A DNA stretch of 6,632 nucleotides from Chloroflexota bacterium (lineage in GTDB: Bacteria > Chloroflexota > UBA5177 > JANWHV01). Below the pieces are notes generated by a model. It was not told the DNA's origin, did not search any database, and saw only the letters and a list, made by a program, of their open reading frames with translations. The first letter of the stretch is position 1. Every line of letters starts with the position of its first letter. Shown piece after piece: positions 1-5,269 of the stretch. The position numbers and the translations under genes were made by a program. Location: contig JAQBPC010000168.1 in NCBI GenBank assembly GCA_028287725.1, forward strand, positions 1-6,632, written 5' to 3'.

Positions 1-702
1 AGCCGCATACTGCGTCAGCGTGTGGGTATGATGCCCCAACAGAGTGCTCTCTATCCGCAAATCACGGTTGCGGAGGCGCTGCGCCTGTTCTGTTCGTATT
101 ACGCTGACCCGGCCGACCCGGCCGAGCTGTCCGTCCTCGTCGGGCTTGCCGATCGCGCCGACGCGCGTTTCAAGGTACTCTCCGGCGGCGAGAAGCAGCG
201 ACTGAGTCTTGCCCTGGCATTGGCGGGACACCCCACCCTGGTATTTCTCGACGAGCCCACCGCGTCGATGGATCCGCAAGCCAGATTGATTACCTGGGAT
301 TTAATCACTTCACTGCGCTCTAGTGGGGTAACGGTAGTGCTCACCACTCATTACCTCGAGGAAGCCCAGCGACTTGCCGATCGAGTTGCAATTCTTGACC
401 ACGGCAAGTTGGTGGCGCGTGGCACGCCCGCGGATCTCACCGGTCGCGCCGGTGGCGTTGTGCGGTTCTTAGCGCCGCCAGGCCTTACAGCGGATGGACT
501 TCAGAGCCTACCAGGATGTTCAGCCGTGCTCGAGGAACGACCCGGCGTATTCGCGTTACAAAGCGACGACCCAGACGAGCTACTGATTGAGGTGGCGTTG
601 TGGGCACGCGCTACCGGGGTGCGGGTGCGCGATTTGCACGTCGATCGTGCCACCCTCGAAGAGGTGTTTCTCCAACTTACAAGTGAGCTCGCCCATCCAT
701 GA
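1..702 (+). CDS. ABC transporter ATP-binding protein, 5'-truncated by window edge (ABC-2 / DrrA-CcmA type)
   Basis: The reading frame is open from the first base, so the start and the Walker A loop lie outside the window; the in-frame GTG at 22 falls inside the conserved domain and is not the real start. Visible in order are the Q-loop (VGMMPQ, Gln codon 37-39), the ABC signature LSGGE (178-192) followed by KQRLSLALAL, Walker B LVFLDEPT (238-261), the D-loop SMDP, and the H-loop histidine (TTHYLEEA, codon 349-351). A C-terminal tail of about 85 residues ends in DRATLEEVFLQLT, which is typical of the DrrA/CcmA exporter ATPases. The protein should hydrolyse ATP on the cytoplasmic face to drive the permease encoded next; the two genes share ATGA (stop TGA 700-702, next start 699), so they are translationally coupled. 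The substrate cannot be deduced; drug, lipid or peptide export is usual for this family. A 9-bp tandem repeat (106-123) encodes DPADPA in a variable stretch. Confidence 0.95.
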   Translation, partial: SRILRQRVGMMPQQSALYPQITVAEALRLFCSYYADPADPAELSVLVGLADRADARFKVLSGGEKQRLSLALALAGHPTLVFLDEPTASMDPQARLITWDLITSLRSSGVTVVLTTHYLEEAQRLADRVAILDHGKLVARGTPADLTGRAGGVVRFLAPPGLTADGLQSLPGCSAVLEERPGVFALQSDDPDELLIEVALWARATGVRVRDLHVDRATLEEVFLQLTSELAHP

Positions 703-1433
703 GAACCCTACGAGCGCAATCTATAATGGAATTCCGGCTCATGCTGCGGCAGCGGGAGACGGTATTCTTTGGCCTTTTTCTGCCGGTGATGTTTCTCTCG
801 TTCGTCGGCATCGCCTTCAAATCGGGCGTGTACAAGGGGTACACCACAATCGACTCCCTCTTGCCGCCATATTTGGTGATGGCCGTGATGTCCGTCGCCA
901 TAGTCAATCTTGGCATATCGTTTGCAACGCAGCGTGCCACCGGGGCGTTGAAGCGGTTCGGCGGCACGCCGCTGCCGCGGGCTACCCTGCTCGTCGCCAA
1001 GGTGCTTTCCAGCGCCGCGCTTATTGCCGTTGCCTGCGTGCTGCTGATCGTCGTGGCGGTGGTCGCCTATAAGTCACAGCTTCACGGTGACCCTGCGTCA
1101 CTCGCCGTCGCTCTCGCAATCGGCATACTCGCATTCTCGGCTATCGGCGTTGCTCTTGGCGGGACGATCGCGGCAGACGGCGCCGCGGCCATTACCAACG
1201 CCATTTACCTGCCGCTTCTCTTTCTGGGCGGTAGTTTCATACCGGTCGACAAGATGCCGACCGCGCTGCGCGACATCGCGCTTTTGTTGCCGCCCGCACA
1301 TCTCACCGCTGCGTTACAGACGATTATCGTGAAGGGCCAGAGTCTCCCAAATGCGGGCTGGGATCTGGTAGTTGTGGTGGTTTGGGGTTTGCTGGCGGCT
1401 GCGGTTGCGTCGCGTCGCCTGCGCTGGGAGTAG
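699..1433 (+). CDS. ABC-2 type transporter permease
   Basis: This 244-residue integral membrane protein has the usual length and hydrophobicity pattern of an ABC-2 exporter subunit. About six membrane segments are visible, near residues 22-40, 55-76, 97-124, 134-157, 162-182 and 222-238. Between segments 2 and 3 is the cytoplasmic stretch ALKRFGGTPLPR, which matches the family's characteristic K-R-x-x-x-T-P-L-P-R motif. The segment-5 region (YLPLLFLGGSFIPVDKMP, followed by LLPPAHLTAAL) is also typical. The N-terminal part, with MEFRLMLRQRE, resembles the usual amphipathic coupling helix. The start overlaps the ATPase stop by 4 nt and lacks a strong Shine-Dalgarno, so translation probably depends on coupling. 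With the ATPase it would form a 2+2 exporter; the substrate is unknown. The last 110 bp overlap an antisense reading frame from the convergent gene downstream. Confidence 0.93.
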   Translation: MRTLRAQSIMEFRLMLRQRETVFFGLFLPVMFLSFVGIAFKSGVYKGYTTIDSLLPPYLVMAVMSVAIVNLGISFATQRATGALKRFGGTPLPRATLLVAKVLSSAALIAVACVLLIVVAVVAYKSQLHGDPASLAVALAIGILAFSAIGVALGGTIAADGAAAITNAIYLPLLFLGGSFIPVDKMPTALRDIALLLPPAHLTAALQTIIVKGQSLPNAGWDLVVVVVWGLLAAAVASRRLRWE

Positions 1434-1836
1434 GCGGCGCCACATCCAATAGCAGGACAATGCCGGCAAGAATCTGCCCAAGGTTTGGGCCTGCCCAGCT
1501 ACCCTCGCGATTCGCATGTACCGATGCTCTGAGCAAGCCTTCGCGAGGCAGTGCTGTGATCTCGGCCGTCCCCTGACCATGGCCGGGGCGCGTAAGGTGC
1601 CAGTGGGACGACCCTGGCACTGTGCGGAGGCTTCCCATGTGGCGCACAATAACGCATTCTGCCGCGGCAAACTGAGTTACCGCGGCAGCAATGCGCTCCT
1701 GCCCAACAGATGCAGGCATCTGGACCTGGATATGACGCACGCACCTGCCCAGTTCTGGCCTGAGATATAGGGCGGTACGAGCTTCGCAGCCTAAACCTGG
1801 TCCGTTGCTATTTGGCCCCAGGCGGAGGAGCTGCAC
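1324..1836 (-). CDS. Conserved-looking hypothetical protein, convergent with the ABC permease; start and end uncertain
   Basis: This minus-strand frame reads up to 170 residues from a GTG at 1834-1836 to a stop inside the permease gene. The part between the neighbours looks protein-like. TALYLRPELGRCVRHIQV suggests a first strand, QERIAAAVTQFAAAE a helix, and GSSHWHL, TAEITALP and LRASVHANREGSWAG alternating strands with Trp and His, followed by a helix LGQILAGIVLLLD. I think I have seen similar small proteins in environmental bacteria but cannot name a family. The last 40 or so residues are proline-rich and read antisense to the permease, so the native end may have been lost by a frameshift. 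AGGA abuts the GTG with no spacing, a poor ribosome site; an ATG at 1717-1719 is the alternative but would cut the first strand. The GTG lies 29 nt inside the upstream gene, which suggests coupling. By hand, about 60% of third codon positions in the core are G or C, which does not settle whether it is coding. A decayed gene is possible. Confidence 0.55.
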   Translation of the reverse strand: MQLLRLGPNSNGPGLGCEARTALYLRPELGRCVRHIQVQMPASVGQERIAAAVTQFAAAECVIVRHMGSLRTVPGSSHWHLTRPGHGQGTAEITALPREGLLRASVHANREGSWAGPNLGQILAGIVLLLDVAPPTPSAGDATQPQPPANPKPPQLPDPSPHLGDSGPSR

Positions 1837-2365
1837 TCCTGCGTTTGATCTGCGAGGCTCGATACGCCAGGAACAGATAGGCGATCGATAGGATGGCGTA
1901 CAAAACCGGCAACGCGAAGCTGGCCACGTTGAGGCTTGGATGCGTGGGCGCCACCGGCACTGCGGGGACCGCGGGTAGCGGCTTCACATGATGTGCAACC
2001 GCATTCAGGTACGCCACATGCTTGGTGTTATACGTCATCTGCGCGGCATGATATGCCGCGACCTTGGTCGGATATGTGCTTTGGTCGTGATTGTAGCTTG
2101 AGATGGTTGTCTGTATCAGCAGAATTGAGAAAAACAGACCAATGATCCCAAAGCCAGCATAAAACCGGGGACCGCGCTGTTTTCTGACCCGCGTTGGGGC
2201 AGCTGTGGACCGCTGTCGGGCCCCGGTGGTGGACTGTCGTGGTGCTTTGCGCAGCGAAGCCACTGCCGTTGTCGCGGCAGCAGCTCTTGCCTCTACGCGC
2301 CCCGCAAGCGTACCGGAAGATCCGGCACGCTCGCGTAATTGTCTCTTACGTTCAGATATTCGCAC
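1808..2365 (-). CDS. Uncharacterised two-segment membrane protein with tyrosine heptad loop
   Basis: I do not recognise this 185-residue protein. Residues 1-68 are rich in Arg, Lys, Ala, Ser and Thr, and look disordered and cytoplasmic. A first membrane segment spans about 69-89 (FYAGFGIIGLFFSILLI) and a second about 149-168 (FALPVLYAILSIAYLFLAY). The second is followed by a basic tail (RASQIKRR), so both ends should be cytoplasmic and the roughly 60-residue loop outside. In the loop, tyrosines fall at 91, 98, 105, 112 and 119, exactly seven apart, then comes a proline-rich linker PAVPAVPVAP (131-140). The loop is therefore probably a single helix with a tyrosine stripe, able to pack on itself or a partner. 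It starts with GTG sharing one base with the stop of the 67-residue gene (TAGTG), with no clear ribosome site of its own, so it is probably coupled. Its function is unknown; an envelope or membrane-adaptor role is only inference. Confidence 0.8.
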   Translation of the reverse strand: MRISERKRQLRERAGSSGTLAGRVEARAAAATTAVASLRKAPRQSTTGARQRSTAAPTRVRKQRGPRFYAGFGIIGLFFSILLIQTTISSYNHDQSTYPTKVAAYHAAQMTYNTKHVAYLNAVAHHVKPLPAVPAVPVAPTHPSLNVASFALPVLYAILSIAYLFLAYRASQIKRRSAAPPPGAK

Positions 2366-2568
2366 TAGGGTAGGACTTCTACATCCAACTTTTTAGAGCT
2401 ATCTACCAATCGCTGAGCGTCGCGAACCTCTTCCTCAGAGGCGAACTCGAGCACCAGGCCCGCCGCCTTGAGGGCGATGTTCCGGGTGATCGGGTTGGAC
2501 ACTTTGAAGCTATCCATAAGAAGCTCGGCTTCCTGCTTGGTGACGGCCAAAAATTTTGTCTCTTCCAT
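2365..2568 (-). CDS. Small hypothetical protein, 67 aa
   Basis: This small soluble protein begins with ATG and has a good ribosome-binding site: AGGTAGG on the minus strand at 2576-2582, seven bases from the start. The sequence reads as one compact domain. A short strand (TKFLAVT) is followed by a helix (KQEAELLMDSFKV), a second helix or strand (ITRNIALKAAGLVLEFA), a charged helix (SEEEVRDAQRLVDSS) and a final strand (LDVEVLP). There is no signal peptide, membrane segment or cysteine. It is the first gene of the minus-strand run and its stop TAG shares its G with the GTG of the next gene, so the two products are probably made together. I do not recognise a family and assign no function. The ribosome site, the coupling and the balanced composition argue that it is a real gene. 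Confidence 0.72.
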   Translation of the reverse strand: MEETKFLAVTKQEAELLMDSFKVSNPITRNIALKAAGLVLEFASEEEVRDAQRLVDSSKKLDVEVLP

Positions 2569-2575
2569 CAGTATA

Positions 2576-2582
2576 CCTACCT
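2576..2582 (-). promoter_or_regulatory. Ribosome-binding site of the 67-aa gene
   Basis: AGGTAGG on the minus strand lies seven bases upstream of the ATG at 2566-2568. It is the only strong ribosome site in the three-gene minus-strand run, since the two following genes start inside or at the end of their predecessors. It fixes the start of the first gene. Confidence 0.65.
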
Positions 2583-2590
2583 GTTTCGAC

Positions 2591-2610
2591 GATGCACAGC
2601 GGCGTGCATC
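2591..2610. promoter_or_regulatory. Perfect 7-bp inverted repeat in the leader of the minus-strand operon
   Basis: GATGCAC (2591-2597) and GTGCATC (2604-2610) are exact reverse complements separated by six bases. The dyad ends 22 nt before the ATG of the 67-residue gene, just upstream of its ribosome site. It could be an operator for a dimeric repressor or a hairpin in the messenger leader. No known operator consensus is recognised. Confidence 0.45.
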
Positions 2611-2618
2611 AATGGTCT

Positions 2619-2648
2619 ACTATCGGCCGCCCGTCACAGAATTGTCGG
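2619..2648 (-). promoter_or_regulatory. Possible sigma70-type promoter for the minus-strand operon
   Basis: Read on the minus strand, CCGACA (2643-2648, 4 of 6 matches to TTGACA) and GATAGT (2619-2624, 4 of 6 matches to TATAAT) are separated by 18 bases. The expected transcription start would lie near 2612, placing the 2591-2610 dyad at the very beginning of the transcript. Matches of this quality occur often by chance, so this is tentative. Confidence 0.28.
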
Positions 2649-2709
2649 ATCGAGGCCCCTGCTTGTTTGTTCCACTGCGGTTAAGCTCTGCGGCTCACCG
2701 CTCGAGATA

Positions 2710-2752
2710 TTTGTACCATGTGACAAATGTCAGGCGAATAGCAAAATGGTAC
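2710..2752. promoter_or_regulatory. Cluster of overlapping dyads, possible operator
   Basis: Three inverted repeats share this AT-richer patch: TTTGT-N8-ACAAA (2710-2727), TGACA-AA-TGTCA (2721-2732), and GTACCAT (2713-2719) with ATGGTAC (2746-2752). It lies about 140 bp before the 67-residue gene and about 210 bp before the urocanase start, so either could be the target. TTGT...ACAA arms loosely recall GntR-family (HutC-like) sites, but the resemblance is weak and no regulator gene is in view. Confidence 0.3.
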
Positions 2753-2840
2753 TATAAACGAGCCCGGCTGTGTGCCCATTTACGCACCACTTTCGATGCC
2801 TGCATGACGAAGTTGAGGGACACGCTTCCCCTGGGCTGAG

Positions 2841-2849
2841 TGGTATGCT
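2841..2849 (+). promoter_or_regulatory. Possible extended -10 element upstream of hutU
   Basis: TGGTATGCT fits an extended -10 (TGn followed by TATGCT, 4 of 6 matches) about 113 bp before the urocanase ATG. No good -35 hexamer is found at the right spacing, so the assignment is weak. Confidence 0.2.
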
Positions 2850-2962
2850 GAGGACGGACCAAGCTTCGGCCCTCCGTCTCCGTACCAGAAGTCGGCGGTT
2901 AGCTCACTCGACCCAAGCGATGTGCCAACGCGCTACATTGGTCCAGTAGAGAGGACGTATCA

Positions 2963-4627
2963 ATGACCTCTATTCAGGACATCGCGCTTCGTGGCGCCCC
3001 GCACGGCGACACATTGCAATGTCGTGGCTGGCAGCAGGAAGCAGCATACCGCATGCTGCTGAACAATCTCGATCCGCAAGTGGCTGAACGGCCGCAGGAC
3101 CTTGTAGTCTACGGTGGTCTCGGAAAAGCGGCCAGAAACCACGAGTGCCTTGCCGCCATCCTGTCGACGTTGCGAACGCTGGCGTCAGATGAAACATTGC
3201 TGGTGCAATCCGGGAAGCCGGTCGCCGTGTTCCGCACACATGAGGCGGCGCCCCGCGTCCTGATCGCCAATTCAAACCTTGTACCGCAATGGGCTACGTG
3301 GGACGAGTTTCGCCGTCTCGACCAGCTTGGGCTGATGATGTACGGTCAAATGACGGCCGGCAGCTGGATTTATATCGGCAGTCAGGGCATCCTTCAGGGC
3401 ACCTACGAGACTTTTGCCGCGGCTGCCAAAAAGCGCGGATGGCAGGACCTCACGGGGAAGGTCGTTCTCACGGCGGGCCTTGGGGGCATGGGCGGCGCCC
3501 AGCCACTCGCCATCACCATGCTCGGCGGCGTGGCAATCTGCGTGGAAGCTGAGCCGCAGCGCATTGTGCGCAGGCTCGAGACCCGCTACCTGGATGTGCG
3601 GGCAGCCGACTACACCGAGGCAATTCATCTCGCGGAGACCGCTGCCCGAGAGAGGCGCCCGCTCTCGATCGGTCTCGTTGGGAATGCCGCCGACCTTTTC
3701 CCGAGATTCCTCGCCGATGGGGTGAAGCTCGACATGGTCACCGACCAGACCAGCGCGCACGATCCGCTAAACGGCTATATTCCCGCGGGCATAGACCTGG
3801 AGTCGGCCGCGGCGCTCCGGGCATCCGATCCTGGCAAGTACATCAGATTGGCCGGCGAAAGCGCGGTTCGGCATGTGGCGGCGATGGTCGGCTTTCACCG
3901 GTCCGGCGTAGAGACTTTTGACTACGGCAACTCCTTGCGCGGCCTGGCAAGTGAAAATGGCTATGCCGAGGCCTTTGAGTACCCAGGGTTTGTGCCCGCA
4001 TACATTCGCACGCTGTTCAGCGAGGGGAAGGGGCCGTTCCGCTGGGTCGTTCTCTCCGGGGACCCAGCCGACCTGGCCGCAACCGACGAGGCGGTGCTCG
4101 AGGAGTTTGCCGACAATGAGCATGTATGCCGCTGGATCCGTCTGGCGCGCGAGAAGGTCGCCTTTCAGGGCCTGCCTGCTCGCATCTGCTGGCTCGGATA
4201 CGGTGAACGGGCCCGGCTTGGCGCCCGCTTTAACGAGATGGTTCGAACTGGGAAGGTCAGCGCCCCCATCGTGATAGGCCGCGATCACCTTGATGCGGGT
4301 TCCGTCGCGTCACCACATCGGGAAACTGAATCGATGCGAGATGGCTCCGACGCAATCGCCGATTGGCCGCTGCTGAATGCCCTTTTGAACACTGCCTGCG
4401 GTGCGTCGTGGGTATCTCTTCATCACGGCGGTGGGGTTGGCATGGGCAAGTCCATCCATGCAGGCATGGTTATCGTGGCCGACGGTACCGCGCAGATGGG
4501 CGATCGTCTGGAGCGGGTACTCACCGCAGACCCTGGTATGGGCGTCGTGCGGCATGTCGATGCCGGCTATCCCGAGGCGATCACCGCCGCACGCGAGCAT
4601 GGTCTACATATCCCCATGATGACGTAG
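2963..4627 (+). CDS. hutU: Urocanate hydratase (urocanase)
   Basis: This 554-residue cytoplasmic enzyme is full length for urocanase, which uses tightly bound NAD+ to hydrate urocanate to 4-imidazolone-5-propionate, step two of histidine breakdown. Landmarks in order are YGGLGKAARN (50-59), SGKPVAVFRTHE, ANSNLVPQWA, MYGQMTAGSWIYIGSQG (126-142), the NAD-binding glycine loop GLGGMGGAQP (172-181), TDQTSAHDPLNGY, FDYGN, FPALRW-like GPFRWVVLSGDP, GLPARICW with Cys409 at the place of the conserved active-site cysteine (Cys410 in Pseudomonas putida), GRDHLDAGSVASP (439-451), and HHGGGVGMG (487-495). The ATG has GAGGA (2951-2955) seven bases upstream. From memory of homologs, Lys496 follows GVGMG where an aromatic residue is usual, and His60 replaces a common Trp. 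No hutH, hutI, hutG or hutC is present in the window, so a solitary or dispersed pathway, or a related substrate, should be kept open. Confidence 0.96.
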   Translation: MTSIQDIALRGAPHGDTLQCRGWQQEAAYRMLLNNLDPQVAERPQDLVVYGGLGKAARNHECLAAILSTLRTLASDETLLVQSGKPVAVFRTHEAAPRVLIANSNLVPQWATWDEFRRLDQLGLMMYGQMTAGSWIYIGSQGILQGTYETFAAAAKKRGWQDLTGKVVLTAGLGGMGGAQPLAITMLGGVAICVEAEPQRIVRRLETRYLDVRAADYTEAIHLAETAARERRPLSIGLVGNAADLFPRFLADGVKLDMVTDQTSAHDPLNGYIPAGIDLESAAALRASDPGKYIRLAGESAVRHVAAMVGFHRSGVETFDYGNSLRGLASENGYAEAFEYPGFVPAYIRTLFSEGKGPFRWVVLSGDPADLAATDEAVLEEFADNEHVCRWIRLAREKVAFQGLPARICWLGYGERARLGARFNEMVRTGKVSAPIVIGRDHLDAGSVASPHRETESMRDGSDAIADWPLLNALLNTACGASWVSLHHGGGVGMGKSIHAGMVIVADGTAQMGDRLERVLTADPGMGVVRHVDAGYPEAITAAREHGLHIPMMT

Positions 4628-4661
4628 TCGACTGGGCACGGGGCGCGCGGTAAGAGGACGG

Positions 4662-4689
4662 TTGCCGGCAAACAGTGACACAATAGACT
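4662..4689 (+). promoter_or_regulatory. Possible sigma70-type promoter of the CoxG-like gene
   Basis: TTGCCG (4662-4667) and TAGACT (4684-4689), each matching 4 of 6 consensus bases, are 16 bases apart in the 165-nt gap after the urocanase stop. The start of transcription would lie about 95 nt before the ATG. If real, it means the CoxG-like gene need not depend on the hutU transcript. No terminator was recognised between the two genes. Confidence 0.28.
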
Positions 4690-4792
4690 AAGCAATCGCA
4701 CGCCCATACAGAAAATCAATCATCTAGCAGCGATATGAGCAACGCGGGCAGCCAGCAATGGTTGCGCACCACAACAGGAAAGGGAACAAAGC

Positions 4793-5263
4793 ATGCAGTT
4801 TCAACATTCAATCGCAATAGCAGCGCCACCGCAGGTGGTTTGGGATTTTCTCTGGGATGTCGAGCAATTGGCTCACTGTATCCCGGGCTGCGTCGAGGCG
4901 AAGGTCATCGAGCCTCACGTGCATTACACGGCTCTCGTAGCCGACCGTGTTGGGCCGATAAAACTCAAAATGCCGCTCGATCTCGTGGTCAAGTCATCTG
5001 AGAATTTGCAGCGGCTGCACGTCGAGTGCAACGGGAAGGATTCGGCGCTGGGCAGCAGCGTCAAGGTCGACATCATTGCCGTGCTGACACCTGACGAGCC
5101 CGGCACGGTTCTCGCGCTTGACGTGACCGCGGAGGTACGCGGAAAGATCGCCGGGCTTGGCTTCGGGCTCTTCAAGCGAAAGTTCGACGACATCATGACG
5201 CAATTTGGTCGTCAGGTGAAGGCCACGATTGAGCAGTCGCAGCAAGCCGTAAAGCAGGCTTGA
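4793..5263 (+). CDS. SRPBCC family protein, CoxG-like (carbon monoxide dehydrogenase subunit G family)
   Basis: This 156-residue protein shows the START/Bet v1-like fold of the CoxG family. It opens with FQHSIAIAAPPQVVWDFLWDVEQLAHCIPGC (2-33), containing the A-P-x-x-V-W and C-I-P-G-C signatures, then DRVGPIKLKM (51-60), alternating strands with ALDVTAEVRGKIAGLGFGLFKRKFDDIMTQF (108-138) and a C-terminal helix. The fold makes a hydrophobic pocket for a small ligand. In Oligotropha CoxG takes part in membrane attachment or maturation of CO dehydrogenase, but this copy is short, lacks a C-terminal membrane anchor, and no coxMSL genes are near, so a CO role is not supported; homologs are common elsewhere. 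The ATG is preceded by AAAGGGA (4779-4785) at seven bases. It lies 165 nt after hutU and ends six bases from the convergent SRPBCC-HD-GYP gene. Confidence 0.88.
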   Translation: MQFQHSIAIAAPPQVVWDFLWDVEQLAHCIPGCVEAKVIEPHVHYTALVADRVGPIKLKMPLDLVVKSSENLQRLHVECNGKDSALGSSVKVDIIAVLTPDEPGTVLALDVTAEVRGKIAGLGFGLFKRKFDDIMTQFGRQVKATIEQSQQAVKQA

Positions 5264-5269
5264 TCGAAG

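Larger units (their letters stand above)
2569..2962. other. Divergent intergenic region (394 bp) with several inverted repeats
   Basis: No convincing gene is seen on either strand between the leftward 67-residue gene and the rightward urocanase gene; the open frames here have no protein-like pattern. The region should hold promoters for both directions. It contains a perfect 7-bp dyad at 2591-2610, a cluster of overlapping dyads at 2710-2752, and a weaker pair GACGGA (2853-2858) / TCCGTC (2873-2878) with a 14-nt loop. No tRNA-like cloverleaf and no clear terminator were found. Confidence 0.6.

Noticed and set aside
106..123. Tandem GACCCGGCC repeat in the ABC ATPase gene
   Set aside because: Two 9-bp units encoding Asp-Pro-Ala in a variable surface stretch are ordinary slippage in GC-rich DNA and not a separate element.
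1476..1490. Hairpin GCCCAA-GGT-TTGGGC 43 nt after the permease stop, considered as a terminator
   Set aside because: There is no T-run after it on either strand, and it lies inside the minus-strand coding frame; it may be chance.
1516..1770. Plus-strand 84-codon frame between the permease and the hypothetical genes
   Set aside because: It is rich in Cys, Arg and His with no domain-like pattern, and lies antisense to the better minus-strand frame.
2468..2839. Plus-strand 123-codon frame across the intergenic region
   Set aside because: It is antisense to the 67-aa gene at its start and has no recognisable pattern or ribosome site.
4735..5001. Plus-strand 88-codon frame starting before the CoxG-like gene
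   Set aside because: It is a shifted frame over the CoxG-like gene, which has the clear domain signature and its own ribosome site.
5243..5262. Hairpin CAAGCC-N8-GGCTTG at the stop of the CoxG-like gene, considered as a terminator
   Set aside because: The stem is only 6 bp, it overlaps the stop codon, and it is not followed by a T-run, so termination is not supported.
4793..5263. Part of a CO dehydrogenase (cox) gene cluster
   Set aside because: Only the CoxG-like fold is present; no coxM, coxS, coxL, coxD or coxE is adjacent, and CoxG-like proteins are widespread outside CO oxidation.
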